From assembly GCA_910584615.1 (NCBI GenBank), contig CAJUAM010000008.1, positions 285-64,284 on the forward strand: 64,000 nucleotides of DNA, given 5' to 3'. Below the pieces are notes generated by a model. The model ran no database searches. It saw only the letters and a list, made by a program, of their open reading frames with translations, and had not been told where the DNA came from. The DNA is from an uncultured Dorea sp. GTDB taxonomy: Bacteria; Bacillota; Clostridia; Lachnospirales; Lachnospiraceae. Below, piece after piece: positions 35,161 through 43,815 of the stretch. How positions within the stretch are numbered: position 1 is the stretch's first letter; each line of letters opens with the position of its first letter. The position numbers and the translations under genes were made by a program.

Positions 35161-35190
35161 GACGTCTCATTACTTGGGGCGTCTTTTTTA
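35161..35190 (+). terminator. Terminator of the former hicAB operon
   Basis: GACGTCTC (35161-35168) pairs with GGGGCGTC (35176-35183, two G-T pairs), followed by six T. Confidence 0.78.
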
Positions 35191-35224
35191 TACTCCGATT
35201 GCAGGAGCAGGTTGTTGATACATA

Positions 35225-35495
35225 GTAAGCGCCAAATATTCCTGCAGATTTCCTGATCCTCAAGTATCAGCTATAATTGTAGTCAATAGATATTTAGAAT
35301 ATTTCACTATAATTATGGAGGATAGGTTATGGCAGGTACTCGCAAAGCCCGTGTTCCGATGGCGGAACAGATCCGGCTTATCAATGAATGCCGCCAGAGC
35401 GGCATGACAGATGCTGACTGGTGTCGTGAAAACGACATTGCAGTAAGCACCTTTTACAACTGGGTCAGCCGCTGCCGGAAAACAGCAGCGGATCA
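35225..35495 (+). mobile_element. IS66-family element, left end only
   Basis: GTAAGCGCC at 35225 is the start of an IS66-type terminal inverted repeat, and the tnpA gene follows about 100 nt inside at the expected place. The tnpB and tnpC genes and the right end are missing; the sequence changes to a lysin remnant near 35480-35495. Confidence 0.7.
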
Positions 35496-35580
35496 GCAAG
35501 CGGAAGTTCTTCTTCTGGCAGTTCTAATAAGACATCATCCTCTGCCGGTTATAAAAAGTATACTGGTAAATCAGAAATGA
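35329..35580 (+). pseudogene. IS66 TnpA (accessory HTH protein), truncated and fused to foreign sequence
   Basis: The first 55 or so residues, including CRQSGMTDADWCRENDIAVS and TFYNWVSRCRKTA, are IS66 TnpA. After about 35490 the frame continues by chance through a lysin remnant (which is coding in another frame) and stops at 35580. A GGAGG site precedes the ATG, so the chimera could still be translated. Confidence 0.7.
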
Positions 35581-35747
35581 TAGATGGAGTATTTAAAGCT
35601 ATTGGTGTTCCGGAGAAGTTTAGAAACAGTTATATGAAGAGAAAGCCTATAGTTTCCAAGAACGGGATCAGCAACTACAAGGGAAGCGCAACACAGAATC
35701 TACAGCTTGTTAAGTTGGCGAAAGCCGGAAAGCTGAAAAAGATATAA
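35499..35747 (+). pseudogene. Phage/lysin-type C-terminal wall-binding domain remnant
   Basis: An open frame reading SGSSSSGSSNKTSSSAGYKK, then SEMIDGVFKAIGVPEKFRNS and ISNYKGSATQNLQLVKLAKA, ending GKLKKI. A Ser-rich linker followed by this AIGVP...NGISNYxGxAxQNxxLxxLxKxGKL pattern is seen at the C-terminus of clostridial phage lysozymes and amidases. The catalytic part is missing. It suggests a former prophage or element here. Confidence 0.6.
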
Positions 35748-35790
35748 AGTATCATTTGCCCCATGTCTGCCTCATTGTACTGAATGAAAA

Positions 35791-35831
35791 GAAAAAACCA
35801 CCGAAAATCCTTTGTTTTCCGATGGTTTATA
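35791..35831 (-). terminator. Terminator downstream of tRNA-Leu(CAG)
   Basis: On the minus strand AAACCATCGGAAAA pairs with TTTTCGGTGGTTT and runs into TTTTC. It lies about 13 nt past the tRNA 3' end. Confidence 0.8.
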
Positions 35832-35843
35832 AAATAAGTTTAA

Positions 35844-35927
35844 TGCGGAGAAAGGGACTTGAACCCTCACAGGAAAAACTCCCACTAGAACCTGAATCTA
35901 GCGCGTCTGCCATTCCGCCATCTCCGC
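35844..35927 (-). tRNA. tRNA-Leu (anticodon CAG)
   Basis: A complete 84-nt class II tRNA on the minus strand: acceptor GCGGAGA/TCTCCGC, anticodon stem CTAGA/TCTAG around loop TTCAGGT (anticodon CAG), long variable arm, and T loop GGTTCAAGTCC. CCA is not encoded. The degraded mobile-element region lies on its 3' side, as expected of tRNA-targeted integration. Confidence 0.93.
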
Positions 35928-35985
35928 TCACAAATGATATAATACCATATATTTTATCATTTGGCAAATACTTTTTTGAAATTTA

Positions 35986-37104
35986 TCAGTGAACTTTTAT
36001 CCCGTTGACTTCCAGGTGTTCATCAATTGCGACTACCACACATTTCCGGCCGTCGATTTCTTTTATTTCTACTAAATCTGAACGTTCCGGATTAACTTTG
36101 ATGACTACGTCCGGTGTTTCCAATTGGAAAGTTTTTGTGTTTGTGATATTAGTGGCAAGGAAAGATTCCTGCTTGCCTGCTATGTCCTCAAACTGGGAGT
36201 CAAAAGACTCAAGGTTTTCTTCTGATACGCCGCTTCTTTCCAAGAGCCTTTTAACATCCGGCTTGGATAGTTCTACAGGATCTGGAGATTCTTTTGCCTC
36301 TTCCAGCATTTCGCAGATATTATCATGGATATTACGGACTGTTTCATAATTGCAGTTGTCTCCAAGAGTATCGGAAACAATGGCCTGAAAAGAATTTTTC
36401 TGGTCGCCTGCAGTCAGCGGGATCTTGCTTCCAAGTACAGCGTCTATAAATTCCGGCTGGATTTCTTCAGCTTTCTTTGTATAGTATAAGATGCTGTGAA
36501 TATCGCCTGCGCGATCGTTGAATGCAGGAAAGAGAAAACCGTTTCGCGGTGCTTCTACCAGCCAATCGCGGATACGGTCTTCAATATTATTCGTATCTGC
36601 GTTATATGTAAGCCCGGCTTTTGTCAGGTTGACCGGACAGATACTGCACATGATATACTCATAGACTGTATCGGAAGCGTCAAACATATCTTCGCCGTCC
36701 AGAGCCCTTCCGGGAACATCGTAGGCGGCATGAAACAGGATGATATAATAATTTTCCGCATACTCATAATTATCAATTACTTTATCATAGAACTCTTCAA
36801 CAAGGAGTTCATCTGTCAGTTTGCTATCCCGGAGTTTCAAGAGAAACTCCTGTGTGCCGCCAGGCATTTCCTGATCCAGAGGAAAATCCATGTTCAAAAG
36901 ATTCTTGCCGACAGTTCCGGCAAGCGTATGACGGAAGATATCAAAATACTTGAAAGCTTCTTCCTCCGGCAGTGATAAAAATGCTTTTTTAAGCTCTGTT
37001 TTTTTCTCCTTTTCATGATTGACATAGCAACCGCAGATGCGTGTGATGGCACACCGGTCTGGTGTAAATTGTTTGCGGATCTCCAATATTTCTTTTTTGT
37101 TCAT
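35986..37104 (-). CDS. DUF4317 family protein
   Basis: A 372-aa cytosolic protein starting MNKKEILEIRKQFTPDRCAI, which with the internal CGCYVNHEKEKK segment and the C-terminal RKCVVVAIDEHLEVNGIKVH is typical of the DUF4317 family common in clostridia. No enzymatic motif is visible and the function is unknown. ATG 37104 is preferred over 37146 because AAGGGAG lies about 8 nt upstream. Confidence 0.88.
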   Translation of the reverse strand: MNKKEILEIRKQFTPDRCAITRICGCYVNHEKEKKTELKKAFLSLPEEEAFKYFDIFRHTLAGTVGKNLLNMDFPLDQEMPGGTQEFLLKLRDSKLTDELLVEEFYDKVIDNYEYAENYYIILFHAAYDVPGRALDGEDMFDASDTVYEYIMCSICPVNLTKAGLTYNADTNNIEDRIRDWLVEAPRNGFLFPAFNDRAGDIHSILYYTKKAEEIQPEFIDAVLGSKIPLTAGDQKNSFQAIVSDTLGDNCNYETVRNIHDNICEMLEEAKESPDPVELSKPDVKRLLERSGVSEENLESFDSQFEDIAGKQESFLATNITNTKTFQLETPDVVIKVNPERSDLVEIKEIDGRKCVVVAIDEHLEVNGIKVH

Positions 37105-37306
37105 TAGCTGTACTCCCTTATTAAAAATATGTAAAAATCTTATCACAATCAGATCTGTTTTTCAAATAAAATGACAATAGAAACTTGGAATAATAAGAAC
37201 TTGCTTCTTGGTGGATGGGGAAACTTTTGGACACCTCTTTTGCTAGACTATAGGAAACTTAAAAAAATGAAGTTGAAGATAGCAGTATATAAAGGAGGTT
37301 AGGAAA

Positions 37307-37408
37307 GTGAAAGGATATTTTGTAAATGAGGGATATATGGGTTATGTAGACGGAGAATACCGGTTATTCGCGGATGAGACAGATTACAGAGAATATGTAG
37401 AAGATTAA
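37307..37408 (+). CDS. 33-residue acidic/aromatic small protein
   Basis: GTG start with a near-perfect AAAGGAGG site 9 nt upstream. The peptide (MKGYFVNEGYMGYVDGEYRL, then FADETDYREYVED) is rich in Tyr and acidic residues. I recall similar KGYY...GYMG...FASExDYxEY peptides in other clostridia, so it may be a conserved small protein. Too short for usual gene callers. Function unknown. Confidence 0.6.
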   Translation: MKGYFVNEGYMGYVDGEYRLFADETDYREYVED

Positions 37409-37460
37409 TAATAGGAATTTTGACATTATTTTTAGACTCAGCTGGATAAGGGGAGTGATG

Positions 37461-37610
37461 ATGAGTGAATTGATAGGATTTAAGCAGGAAGAAAAGACAG
37501 AATTTGAATTATCAGGATTGAATGCGGACGAATTGGGATTTATGAGAGCAGATGAACGAAGAGCAGTCATAGAAGCTGCGGGATTAAATCCGGATGAGTA
37601 TGATTTTTGA
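37461..37610 (+). CDS. 49-residue acidic small protein
   Basis: ATG 37461 with AGGGGAG about 5 nt upstream. It contains two related segments, LSGLNADELGFM and AAGLNPDEYDF, suggesting a short internal repeat. Net negative. It lies 52 nt after the 33-residue ORF and before the WYL regulator. Family not recognised. Confidence 0.5.
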   Translation: MSELIGFKQEEKTEFELSGLNADELGFMRADERRAVIEAAGLNPDEYDF

Positions 37611-37746
37611 AGTGATTTTATACATTGCGGTGGTAAAAGTTGATATAAAAATTGATGAAAGGGTATGGCCATGATATGATATTCAGGAACAGGAATTTGT
37701 CCAGTTCAGATTAAAGAAGCTGTTTAAAGATAGGGAGAAATGTGTT

Positions 37747-38745
37747 ATGGCGATATCCTCAGTTAAATTACGGACATTATATATCATGCGGATCCTGCTG
37801 CAAAAGACTGATGAAAGGCATCCTATGTCAGCAGCAGAAATAGCAAGAGAATTAGGAAAATACGGAAAGTCTGCTGATCGTAAGACGGTATATAGTGATA
37901 TTGAAACATTGAACGAGTTTGGAATAGATATATTACAGACAAAAGGCGCTAACGGAGGTTATTATATCGGCAGCAGAAAGTTTGAACTGCCGGAATTAAA
38001 GCTCCTTGTAGATGCGGTACAGGCTTCAAAATTTATCAGTAAAAAAAAGTCGGAAGAACTGATCAAAAAATTAGAGGGGCTGGCAAGTGAGCATGATGCG
38101 AGGCAGCTCCAGCGTAATGTATTTATCTATAATCGTCCGAAGACGGGAAATGAGACGGTCTACTACAATGTAGATAAGATCCATGCGGCTATTCTGGAAA
38201 ACAAGATGATTCAATATAAATATGCTGAATGGACGGTACAAAAGAAACTGATACCAAAAAAGGGCGGCGAATTTTATACGGTCAGTCCGTGGTCGCTGAC
38301 ATGGGATGATGCGAATTATTATCTGATCGCCTATGATGAGGAAGCCGACTGCATTAAGCATTACCGGGTGGATAAGATGCAGTACAGCCGAGTTATAGAT
38401 AAGGAGAGGGTGGGTAAGGAACGGTTTCAGAATTTTGATCTTGCGGAATTTGCCAAAAAGACATTTTCTATGTATGGCGGTCAGGATGAAGAAGTTACAC
38501 TGGTCTGTGACAATAATATTGTTGGCGTGATCTTAGACCGGTTCGGGGAAAATATAAGGATCGTGCCGGCGGATGAAGAACATTTCCGGGTGAGGGCGCT
38601 AGTAGCGGTAAGTCCGCAGTTTTTCGGGTGGATGACAGGAATTGGGGACAAGATGCGCATTGTGGCGCCAAAGCATGTTAAAGAAGCATACGAACGATAT
38701 CTGCTTCATATCATAAACATTAACAAGGATATGTCCGGCGACTGA
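37747..38745 (+). CDS. WYL-domain transcriptional regulator
   Basis: A 332-aa regulator. N-terminal winged helix (about 8-75; AAEIARELGKYGKSADRKTV, then YSDIETLNEFGIDI) and a WYL domain (about 140-225; variant region TVSPWSLTWDDANYYLIAYD with downstream HYRVDKM) plus a WCX-type C-terminus. WYL domains bind nucleic acid or small ligands and often control stress or defence genes; the target here is unknown. Confidence 0.92.
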   Translation: MAISSVKLRTLYIMRILLQKTDERHPMSAAEIARELGKYGKSADRKTVYSDIETLNEFGIDILQTKGANGGYYIGSRKFELPELKLLVDAVQASKFISKKKSEELIKKLEGLASEHDARQLQRNVFIYNRPKTGNETVYYNVDKIHAAILENKMIQYKYAEWTVQKKLIPKKGGEFYTVSPWSLTWDDANYYLIAYDEEADCIKHYRVDKMQYSRVIDKERVGKERFQNFDLAEFAKKTFSMYGGQDEEVTLVCDNNIVGVILDRFGENIRIVPADEEHFRVRALVAVSPQFFGWMTGIGDKMRIVAPKHVKEAYERYLLHIININKDMSGD

Positions 38746-38851
38746 ATTTAGTGGTGGCTTAGTGATCAGAAATAATGGAAAAACCCTGTGCTATGTGCTA
38801 CAATATAGACAGTAGTAATATGTTAAAAAACGATGAAGAGAGGGTAAAAAA

Positions 38852-39514
38852 ATGGGAAACATATTTGACATTTTAGGGCCTGTTATGGTTGGCCCGTCCA
38901 GTTCTCATACGGCTGGTGCTGCCCGGATCGGTCTGATCGCGAGACAGCTTTTCGGAAGGCAGCCGGAGAAAGCAAAGGTTTATCTTCACGGCTCATTTGC
39001 GGCTACAGGGAAGGGGCATGGAACGGATAAGGCTCTTATCGGCGGTCTGTTGGGGATGAAACCGGATGATATGCGCATTCCGGACAGTTTTGAGGTTGCA
39101 AAGGATGAGGGAATGGAATTTGTGATTGAAAACAAGGACTTTAAAGAAGCTCATCCGAATACTGCGCGCATTTACATGGAAGCAGAAGGAATTCCTTCCA
39201 TGTGGGTTCAGGAATATTCTATTGGCGGAGGCAGGATCAAGGTATGCAAACTGGACGGGATTGATGTGAATTTCAGCGGCGAGAGCAATACACTTATTAT
39301 ACGTAATGTGGATGAGCCAGGCCGCGTGAAAGATGTATCCGTGGCGCTCAGCGATGCCAAGATCAATATTGCGACGATGCAGTTGTTCAGGGATAAGAAG
39401 GGCGGAATTGCGGTTATGGTAGTTGAGATAGATGAGATCATTCCGCAGGAAGTAATCGACAACCTTGTAAGAAAACCGGGAATTATCCGAGTGAAATTCC
39501 TGAGCGCGAATTAG
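38852..39514 (+). CDS. sdaAB: L-serine dehydratase, iron-sulfur type, beta subunit
   Basis: A 220-aa subunit with VGPSSSHTAGAARIG (about 12-26) of the SDH beta domain and a C-terminal ACT domain (about 148-215). With SdaAA it deaminates serine to pyruvate and ammonia using an oxygen-sensitive [4Fe-4S] cluster. The sdaAA gene follows 19 nt on. The separate alpha and beta subunits are the usual clostridial form. Confidence 0.95.
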   Translation: MGNIFDILGPVMVGPSSSHTAGAARIGLIARQLFGRQPEKAKVYLHGSFAATGKGHGTDKALIGGLLGMKPDDMRIPDSFEVAKDEGMEFVIENKDFKEAHPNTARIYMEAEGIPSMWVQEYSIGGGRIKVCKLDGIDVNFSGESNTLIIRNVDEPGRVKDVSVALSDAKINIATMQLFRDKKGGIAVMVVEIDEIIPQEVIDNLVRKPGIIRVKFLSAN

Positions 39515-39533
39515 AACATGGAGGAAAAAGAGT

Positions 39534-40403
39534 ATGTCATATCAATCAATGGAAGAGGCTTATGAAAGATGTGAAAGAGACAGCATCGAATTCTGGAAAG
39601 CCATACAGTTAGAGGATGCTCATGAGCGAGGTGTAAGTGAAGAGGATTCCTGGAATCAGATGAAGTATATGTGGCAGGCGATGTTAGATGGCCTTGATGC
39701 TTATGAACCGGATCTGATGTCGAGAAGCGGACTGGTAGGAACAGAAGGAGCGAAGATGGATGATTACCGCAAAACGAAACAGCCGCTCTGCGGAGATTTT
39801 CTTGCAAAGGTAATATCCAACGCGCTTAAAATGGGGTGCAATAATGCCTGTATGAAGCGGATCGTTGCCGCCCCTACGGCGGGAGCGTGCGGAGTGCTTC
39901 CGGCAGTGCTCGTTACATATTACCGTGAATTTGAGGTGACAGAAGAAAAGATGATAGAGGCTATGTATGTTGCGGCTGGCGTGGGGCAGATCATAGCGAA
40001 CCGTGCGTACCTGGCAGGAGCTTCCGGCGGATGTCAGGCGGAGATTGGATCTGGTTCTGGTATGGCCGCGGCGGCAATCTGTCATGTGAAAGGCGGAGAC
40101 GCAAAGAAGCTTGGACATGCCTGCGCGATGGCACTTAAAAACCTGATGGGACTGGTATGTGATCCGGTTGCGGGCCTGGTGGAAGTGCCTTGTGTGAAGA
40201 GAAATGTGGTAGGTGCGGTGAATGCGCTGTCTGCCGCGGATATGTCTCTTGCCGGCATTGTCAGTCAGATTCCGGTTGATCAGGTGATTGACGCTATGAA
40301 GGAAGTGGGAGATAAGATGGACGTGACTCTTCGTGAAACAGCTCTTGGCGGTGTTGCTGTAACTCCAAGGGGACAGGAAGTGTCAGAAGCATTAAATCAG
40401 TAA
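39534..40403 (+). CDS. sdaAA: L-serine dehydratase, iron-sulfur type, alpha subunit
   Basis: A 289-aa catalytic subunit. Cluster cysteines are expected in NNACMKRIVAAPTAGACGVL (about 102-121) and near CDPVAGLVEVPCVKRN. Paired with the preceding beta subunit. A GGAGG site precedes the ATG. Confidence 0.95.
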   Translation: MSYQSMEEAYERCERDSIEFWKAIQLEDAHERGVSEEDSWNQMKYMWQAMLDGLDAYEPDLMSRSGLVGTEGAKMDDYRKTKQPLCGDFLAKVISNALKMGCNNACMKRIVAAPTAGACGVLPAVLVTYYREFEVTEEKMIEAMYVAAGVGQIIANRAYLAGASGGCQAEIGSGSGMAAAAICHVKGGDAKKLGHACAMALKNLMGLVCDPVAGLVEVPCVKRNVVGAVNALSAADMSLAGIVSQIPVDQVIDAMKEVGDKMDVTLRETALGGVAVTPRGQEVSEALNQ

Positions 40404-40434
40404 AGGATAAAGCGAAAAAATAAAAGATATAAGG

Positions 40435-40474
40435 ACCGCTCCTTTTGGTCAAACAATAGAAAGGAGCGGTGTTA
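40435..40474 (+). terminator. Terminator after sdaAB-sdaAA
   Basis: ACCGCTCCTT (40435-40444) pairs perfectly with AAGGAGCGGT (40461-40470). The following T content is low (GTTAT), so efficiency is uncertain. Confidence 0.65.
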
Positions 40475-40487
40475 TAAAAATATATTA

Positions 40488-40546
40488 TTTTGATTATCAA
40501 AATACTTGACAAACAAAATAAATGGTTATATACTTTGAAAGTCAAA
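40488..40546 (+). promoter_or_regulatory. Fatty-acid operon promoter with two FabT-like operators
   Basis: TTGACA (40506-40511), 17-nt spacer, TATACT (40529-40534). TTTGA-TTA-TCAAA (40489-40501) lies just upstream of the -35 and TTTGA-AAG-TCAAA (40534-40546) overlaps the end of the -10. Both have the TTTGA-N3-TCAAA core of the streptococcal FabT box. A FabT-like MarR protein is encoded at 51055. Confidence 0.8.
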
Positions 40547-40603
40547 ATTATTTAAGTTCAAAATAAATGCGCTGGATCTGGCGTAGAAATAAGAGGAATA
40601 CAT

Positions 40604-41569
40604 ATGACAGGAATCATCTGCGGGACGGGTTCTTACACACCGTCCTATGTAATGGATAACAATGAGATAGCGACAATGGTGGAAACTAACGATGAATGGA
40701 TCAAGGAACGTACAGGAGTAGCCGCAAGGCATATCATTAAAGATGAGACTACCGTTTCCATGGCCTGCGAGGCCGCGAAAAGAGCATTGGCTGACGGGCG
40801 GGTAGACGCAGGAGAGGTTGACCTTATTATCGTATCAACTATATCTTCGAATATTATCCTGCCGTGTACGGCCTGCGAAGTACAAAAAGAGTTAGGAGCA
40901 AAAGGCGCGACATGTTTTGATCTGAGCGCCGCGTGCAGTGGATTTGTACTGGCTTACAATACCGCGCTGGCATACCTTTTCGGAGGCGTATATAAAACTG
41001 CGCTGATCATAGGAAGCGAAAGTCTTTCTAATCTGACGAATTGGGAAGACCGGAGTACTTGTATTTTGTTCGGAGACGGCGCGGGGGCTGCGGTGATGAA
41101 AGCAGGAGAAGGCAGGACATATCTTCCAGTTACATATTCTGACGGAATGAAAGGAAAGGCTCTTACCTGTTCGAGCCGTCATGCGCTGGCAGATACTTGC
41201 CGTATGAAAGATCCGGAATACTATATTCAGATGGACGGGCAGGCGGTATTTAAGTTTGCAGTCAAAAAGGTGCCGGAAGCAGTGAGCGAAGTGCTGGAAA
41301 AAAATCATGTGGAAAAAGAAGAAATCACATGGTATATCCTGCATCAGGCAAACCGCCGGATTGTAGAGGCGGTGGCAAAGAGGCTGGATGAGCCGATGGA
41401 GAAATTTCCTATGAATCTTCAGGAATATGGTAATACATCCTCGGCGAGTATCGCGATCCTTCTGGATGAGATGAAAAAGGATAAGAGATTAAAAAGCGGC
41501 CAGAAGATTGTTATAGCAGGTTTCGGAGCAGGACTGACATGGGGGGCTTCGATCATAGAGTGGGGCTAA
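40604..41569 (+). CDS. fabH: Beta-ketoacyl-ACP synthase III
   Basis: A 321-aa thiolase-fold enzyme that starts fatty-acid synthesis by condensing acetyl-CoA with malonyl-ACP. Catalytic Cys in DLSAACSGFVLAY (about 112), His in LHQANRRI (about 247) and Asn in YGNTSSASI (about 277) are intact. It is the first gene of a fab/acc operon and follows the FabT-like promoter. Confidence 0.96.
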   Translation: MTGIICGTGSYTPSYVMDNNEIATMVETNDEWIKERTGVAARHIIKDETTVSMACEAAKRALADGRVDAGEVDLIIVSTISSNIILPCTACEVQKELGAKGATCFDLSAACSGFVLAYNTALAYLFGGVYKTALIIGSESLSNLTNWEDRSTCILFGDGAGAAVMKAGEGRTYLPVTYSDGMKGKALTCSSRHALADTCRMKDPEYYIQMDGQAVFKFAVKKVPEAVSEVLEKNHVEKEEITWYILHQANRRIVEAVAKRLDEPMEKFPMNLQEYGNTSSASIAILLDEMKKDKRLKSGQKIVIAGFGAGLTWGASIIEWG

Positions 41570-41690
41570 CAAAAAACATACTTTGCAATAAGCCGGCTCT
41601 ATAAGGATGTTATTCGAATATGATGCAGTGTAAGAGAGCGGGTTTATAGATACACAAAAACAAAATAACAGTGAAAAGGAGAAAATGAAA

Positions 41691-41915
41691 ATGTTTGAGG
41701 AAATGAAAGAGTTGATTGCAGAAGGATTGAATATTGATGAAAGCAGGATCACAGAGGGTGCTTCCTTTAAGGATGACCTTGGCGCGGATTCACTGGATCT
41801 GTTCGAGCTTGTTATGAGCCTGGAGGACAAATATGATGTAGAGATCCCTTCTGAGGAGTTAGAAAAGCTTCTGACAGTAGGAGACGTGATCAAGTATATC
41901 GAAGAGCATAAATAA
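41691..41915 (+). CDS. acpP: Acyl carrier protein
   Basis: A 74-aa acidic ACP. The phosphopantetheine serine is in DLGADSLDLFELV. ATG 41691 has 9 nt spacing from AAGGAG; ATG 41685 has only 3 and would add Met-Lys. Second gene of the fab operon. Confidence 0.95.
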   Translation: MFEEMKELIAEGLNIDESRITEGASFKDDLGADSLDLFELVMSLEDKYDVEIPSEELEKLLTVGDVIKYIEEHK

Positions 41916-41935
41916 GAAAAGAGAGGTTTTAAAAG

Positions 41936-42874
41936 ATGCAGACAGAAGTAACCAGATTACTGGGAATTGAATATCCGATCATTCAGGGTGGCATGGCATG
42001 GGTGGCCGAATATCACCTTGCGGCAGCAGTGTCAAATGCAGGAGGTTTAGGACTTATCGGAGCGGCCAGCGCTCCGGCAGACTGGGTAAGAGAGCAGATC
42101 AAGAAGGCGAAAGAGCTTACGGATAAGCCGTTTGGAGTTAATATCATGCTGATGAGCCCGTATGCAGATGAGGTTGCGAAGATAGTCGCGAAAGAAGGGG
42201 TTAAAGTTGTTACGACCGGAGCCGGGAATCCTGAGAAATACATGAAGATGTGGAAAGAAGCAGGAGTAAAAGTAGTTCCGGTGGTTGCTTCTGTCGCGCT
42301 TGCGAAACGTATGGAACGCAGCGGTGCAGATGCATTGGTAGCCGAAGGCTGTGAGGCCGGAGGTCATATTGGAGAGAGTACGACGATGGTATTGGTTCCG
42401 CAGGTTGTGGATGCAGTAAATATTCCGGTGATCGCGGCAGGCGGGATTGCAGACGGAAGAGGTATTGCGGCGGCATTTATGCTGGGCGCGAAAGCTGTAC
42501 AGATGGGAACTCATTTTGTTGTAACAGAGGAATCTCAGGTACATGATAATTATAAAGAACGGATCATCAAGGCAAGAGACATTGACTCAAGGGTAACAGG
42601 AAGGACTACCGGTCATCCTGTGAGGGCTCTTCGCAATGAGATGACAAAACAATATATTGAATTGGAAAATAAGGGCGCGGATTTTGAAGAATTAGAGAAT
42701 CTGACACTTGGAGGCTTGAGGAAAGCTGTCGTGGAGGGTGATGTAGTGCACGGAAGTGTCATGGCAGGACAGATTGCCGGCATGGTAAAGGAAAGGCTGA
42801 CCTGCAAAGCGCTGATAGATAAATTAGTAAAGGAAACAGATGCGATAATTGGAGGAAAAGGTTTTTATGAGTAG
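41936..42874 (+). CDS. fabK: Enoyl-ACP reductase II (FMN-dependent)
   Basis: A 312-aa TIM-barrel flavoprotein that performs the last reduction of each elongation cycle. YPIIQGGMAWVAEYHLAAAV at the start, EGCEAGGHIG and PVIAAGGIADGRGIAAAF identify FabK. FabK replaces FabI in streptococci and many clostridia and makes them insensitive to triclosan-type FabI inhibitors. Its end overlaps the fabD start by 8 nt. Confidence 0.93.
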   Translation: MQTEVTRLLGIEYPIIQGGMAWVAEYHLAAAVSNAGGLGLIGAASAPADWVREQIKKAKELTDKPFGVNIMLMSPYADEVAKIVAKEGVKVVTTGAGNPEKYMKMWKEAGVKVVPVVASVALAKRMERSGADALVAEGCEAGGHIGESTTMVLVPQVVDAVNIPVIAAGGIADGRGIAAAFMLGAKAVQMGTHFVVTEESQVHDNYKERIIKARDIDSRVTGRTTGHPVRALRNEMTKQYIELENKGADFEELENLTLGGLRKAVVEGDVVHGSVMAGQIAGMVKERLTCKALIDKLVKETDAIIGGKGFYE

Positions 42875-43784
42875 AGTGGCATTTCTCTATCCGGGGCAGG
42901 GAGCCCAGAAGGCGGGAATGGGTAAAGACTTTTATGAGAACAGTCCGCTGGCGAAGGAAATTTATGACAAGGCGTCTGAAGCGCTTGGACTTGATATGAA
43001 GGCAATCTGTTTTGAAGAAAATGATAAGCTGGATCTGACAGAATATACGCAGGCAGCGCTTGTGACTACTTGTCTGGCAATGACGAGAGCGGCAAAAGAG
43101 GCAGGACTTAAGGCGGATATCACCGCAGGCTTAAGTCTTGGTGAGTACGCGGCTATCGCGGCGGCAGGAGGTATGGAAGATCTGGATGCTGTCCGTCTGG
43201 TCAGAAAAAGAGGAATCCTCATGCAGAACACGGTGCCGGCAGGCGAGGGAGCCATGTGTGCCGTTATGGCGATGGAAGCAGAAAAGATCGAACAGGTGAT
43301 AAAAGATATTGATGGTGTTACAGTGGCAAACTATAACTGTCCGGGACAGATAGTCATTACCGGACGGAAAGAGGCAGTAGAACAAGCGGCAAAAGCGCTT
43401 AAAGAAGCAGGCGCGAAGCGTACGATCATGCTTAATGTAAGCGGTCCGTTCCATTCTCCTATGCTGGTGCCGGCAGGCGAAGAACTGTTCAGGGAATTAG
43501 AAAAGGTAAAGATGAGTCCGCTGGCAATACCGTATGTCACGAATGTGAGCGCGAAAAAAGTTACAGATATCAGCGAGACAAAAGACCTTCTGGCAAAACA
43601 GGTAAGTTCTCCGGTCTGCTGGATGCAAAGCATGGATTATCTCATTTCAGAAGGAGTAGACACATTTGTAGAAATTGGACCAGGAAAAACTCTTGCCGGA
43701 TTCATGAAAAAGATCGATCGTAATGTGAAAGTGATCAATATCGGAGCATGGGAAGATGTAGAAAAGGCAGTTTCTGCTCTTTAA
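42867..43784 (+). CDS. fabD: Malonyl-CoA:ACP transacylase
   Basis: A 305-aa enzyme loading malonyl groups on ACP. YPGQGAQKAGMG at the N-terminus, active-site serine in AGLSLGEYAA (Leu in place of the common His of GHSLG) and His in SGPFHSPMLVPA. ATG 42867 is preferred to the upstream TTG because the conserved protein begins MSRVAFLYPGQG and AGG-rich sequence precedes it. Confidence 0.95.
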   Translation: MSRVAFLYPGQGAQKAGMGKDFYENSPLAKEIYDKASEALGLDMKAICFEENDKLDLTEYTQAALVTTCLAMTRAAKEAGLKADITAGLSLGEYAAIAAAGGMEDLDAVRLVRKRGILMQNTVPAGEGAMCAVMAMEAEKIEQVIKDIDGVTVANYNCPGQIVITGRKEAVEQAAKALKEAGAKRTIMLNVSGPFHSPMLVPAGEELFRELEKVKMSPLAIPYVTNVSAKKVTDISETKDLLAKQVSSPVCWMQSMDYLISEGVDTFVEIGPGKTLAGFMKKIDRNVKVINIGAWEDVEKAVSAL

Positions 43785-43815
43785 GCAGGATGGCAGACAT
43801 AGAAAGGGAAAACAG

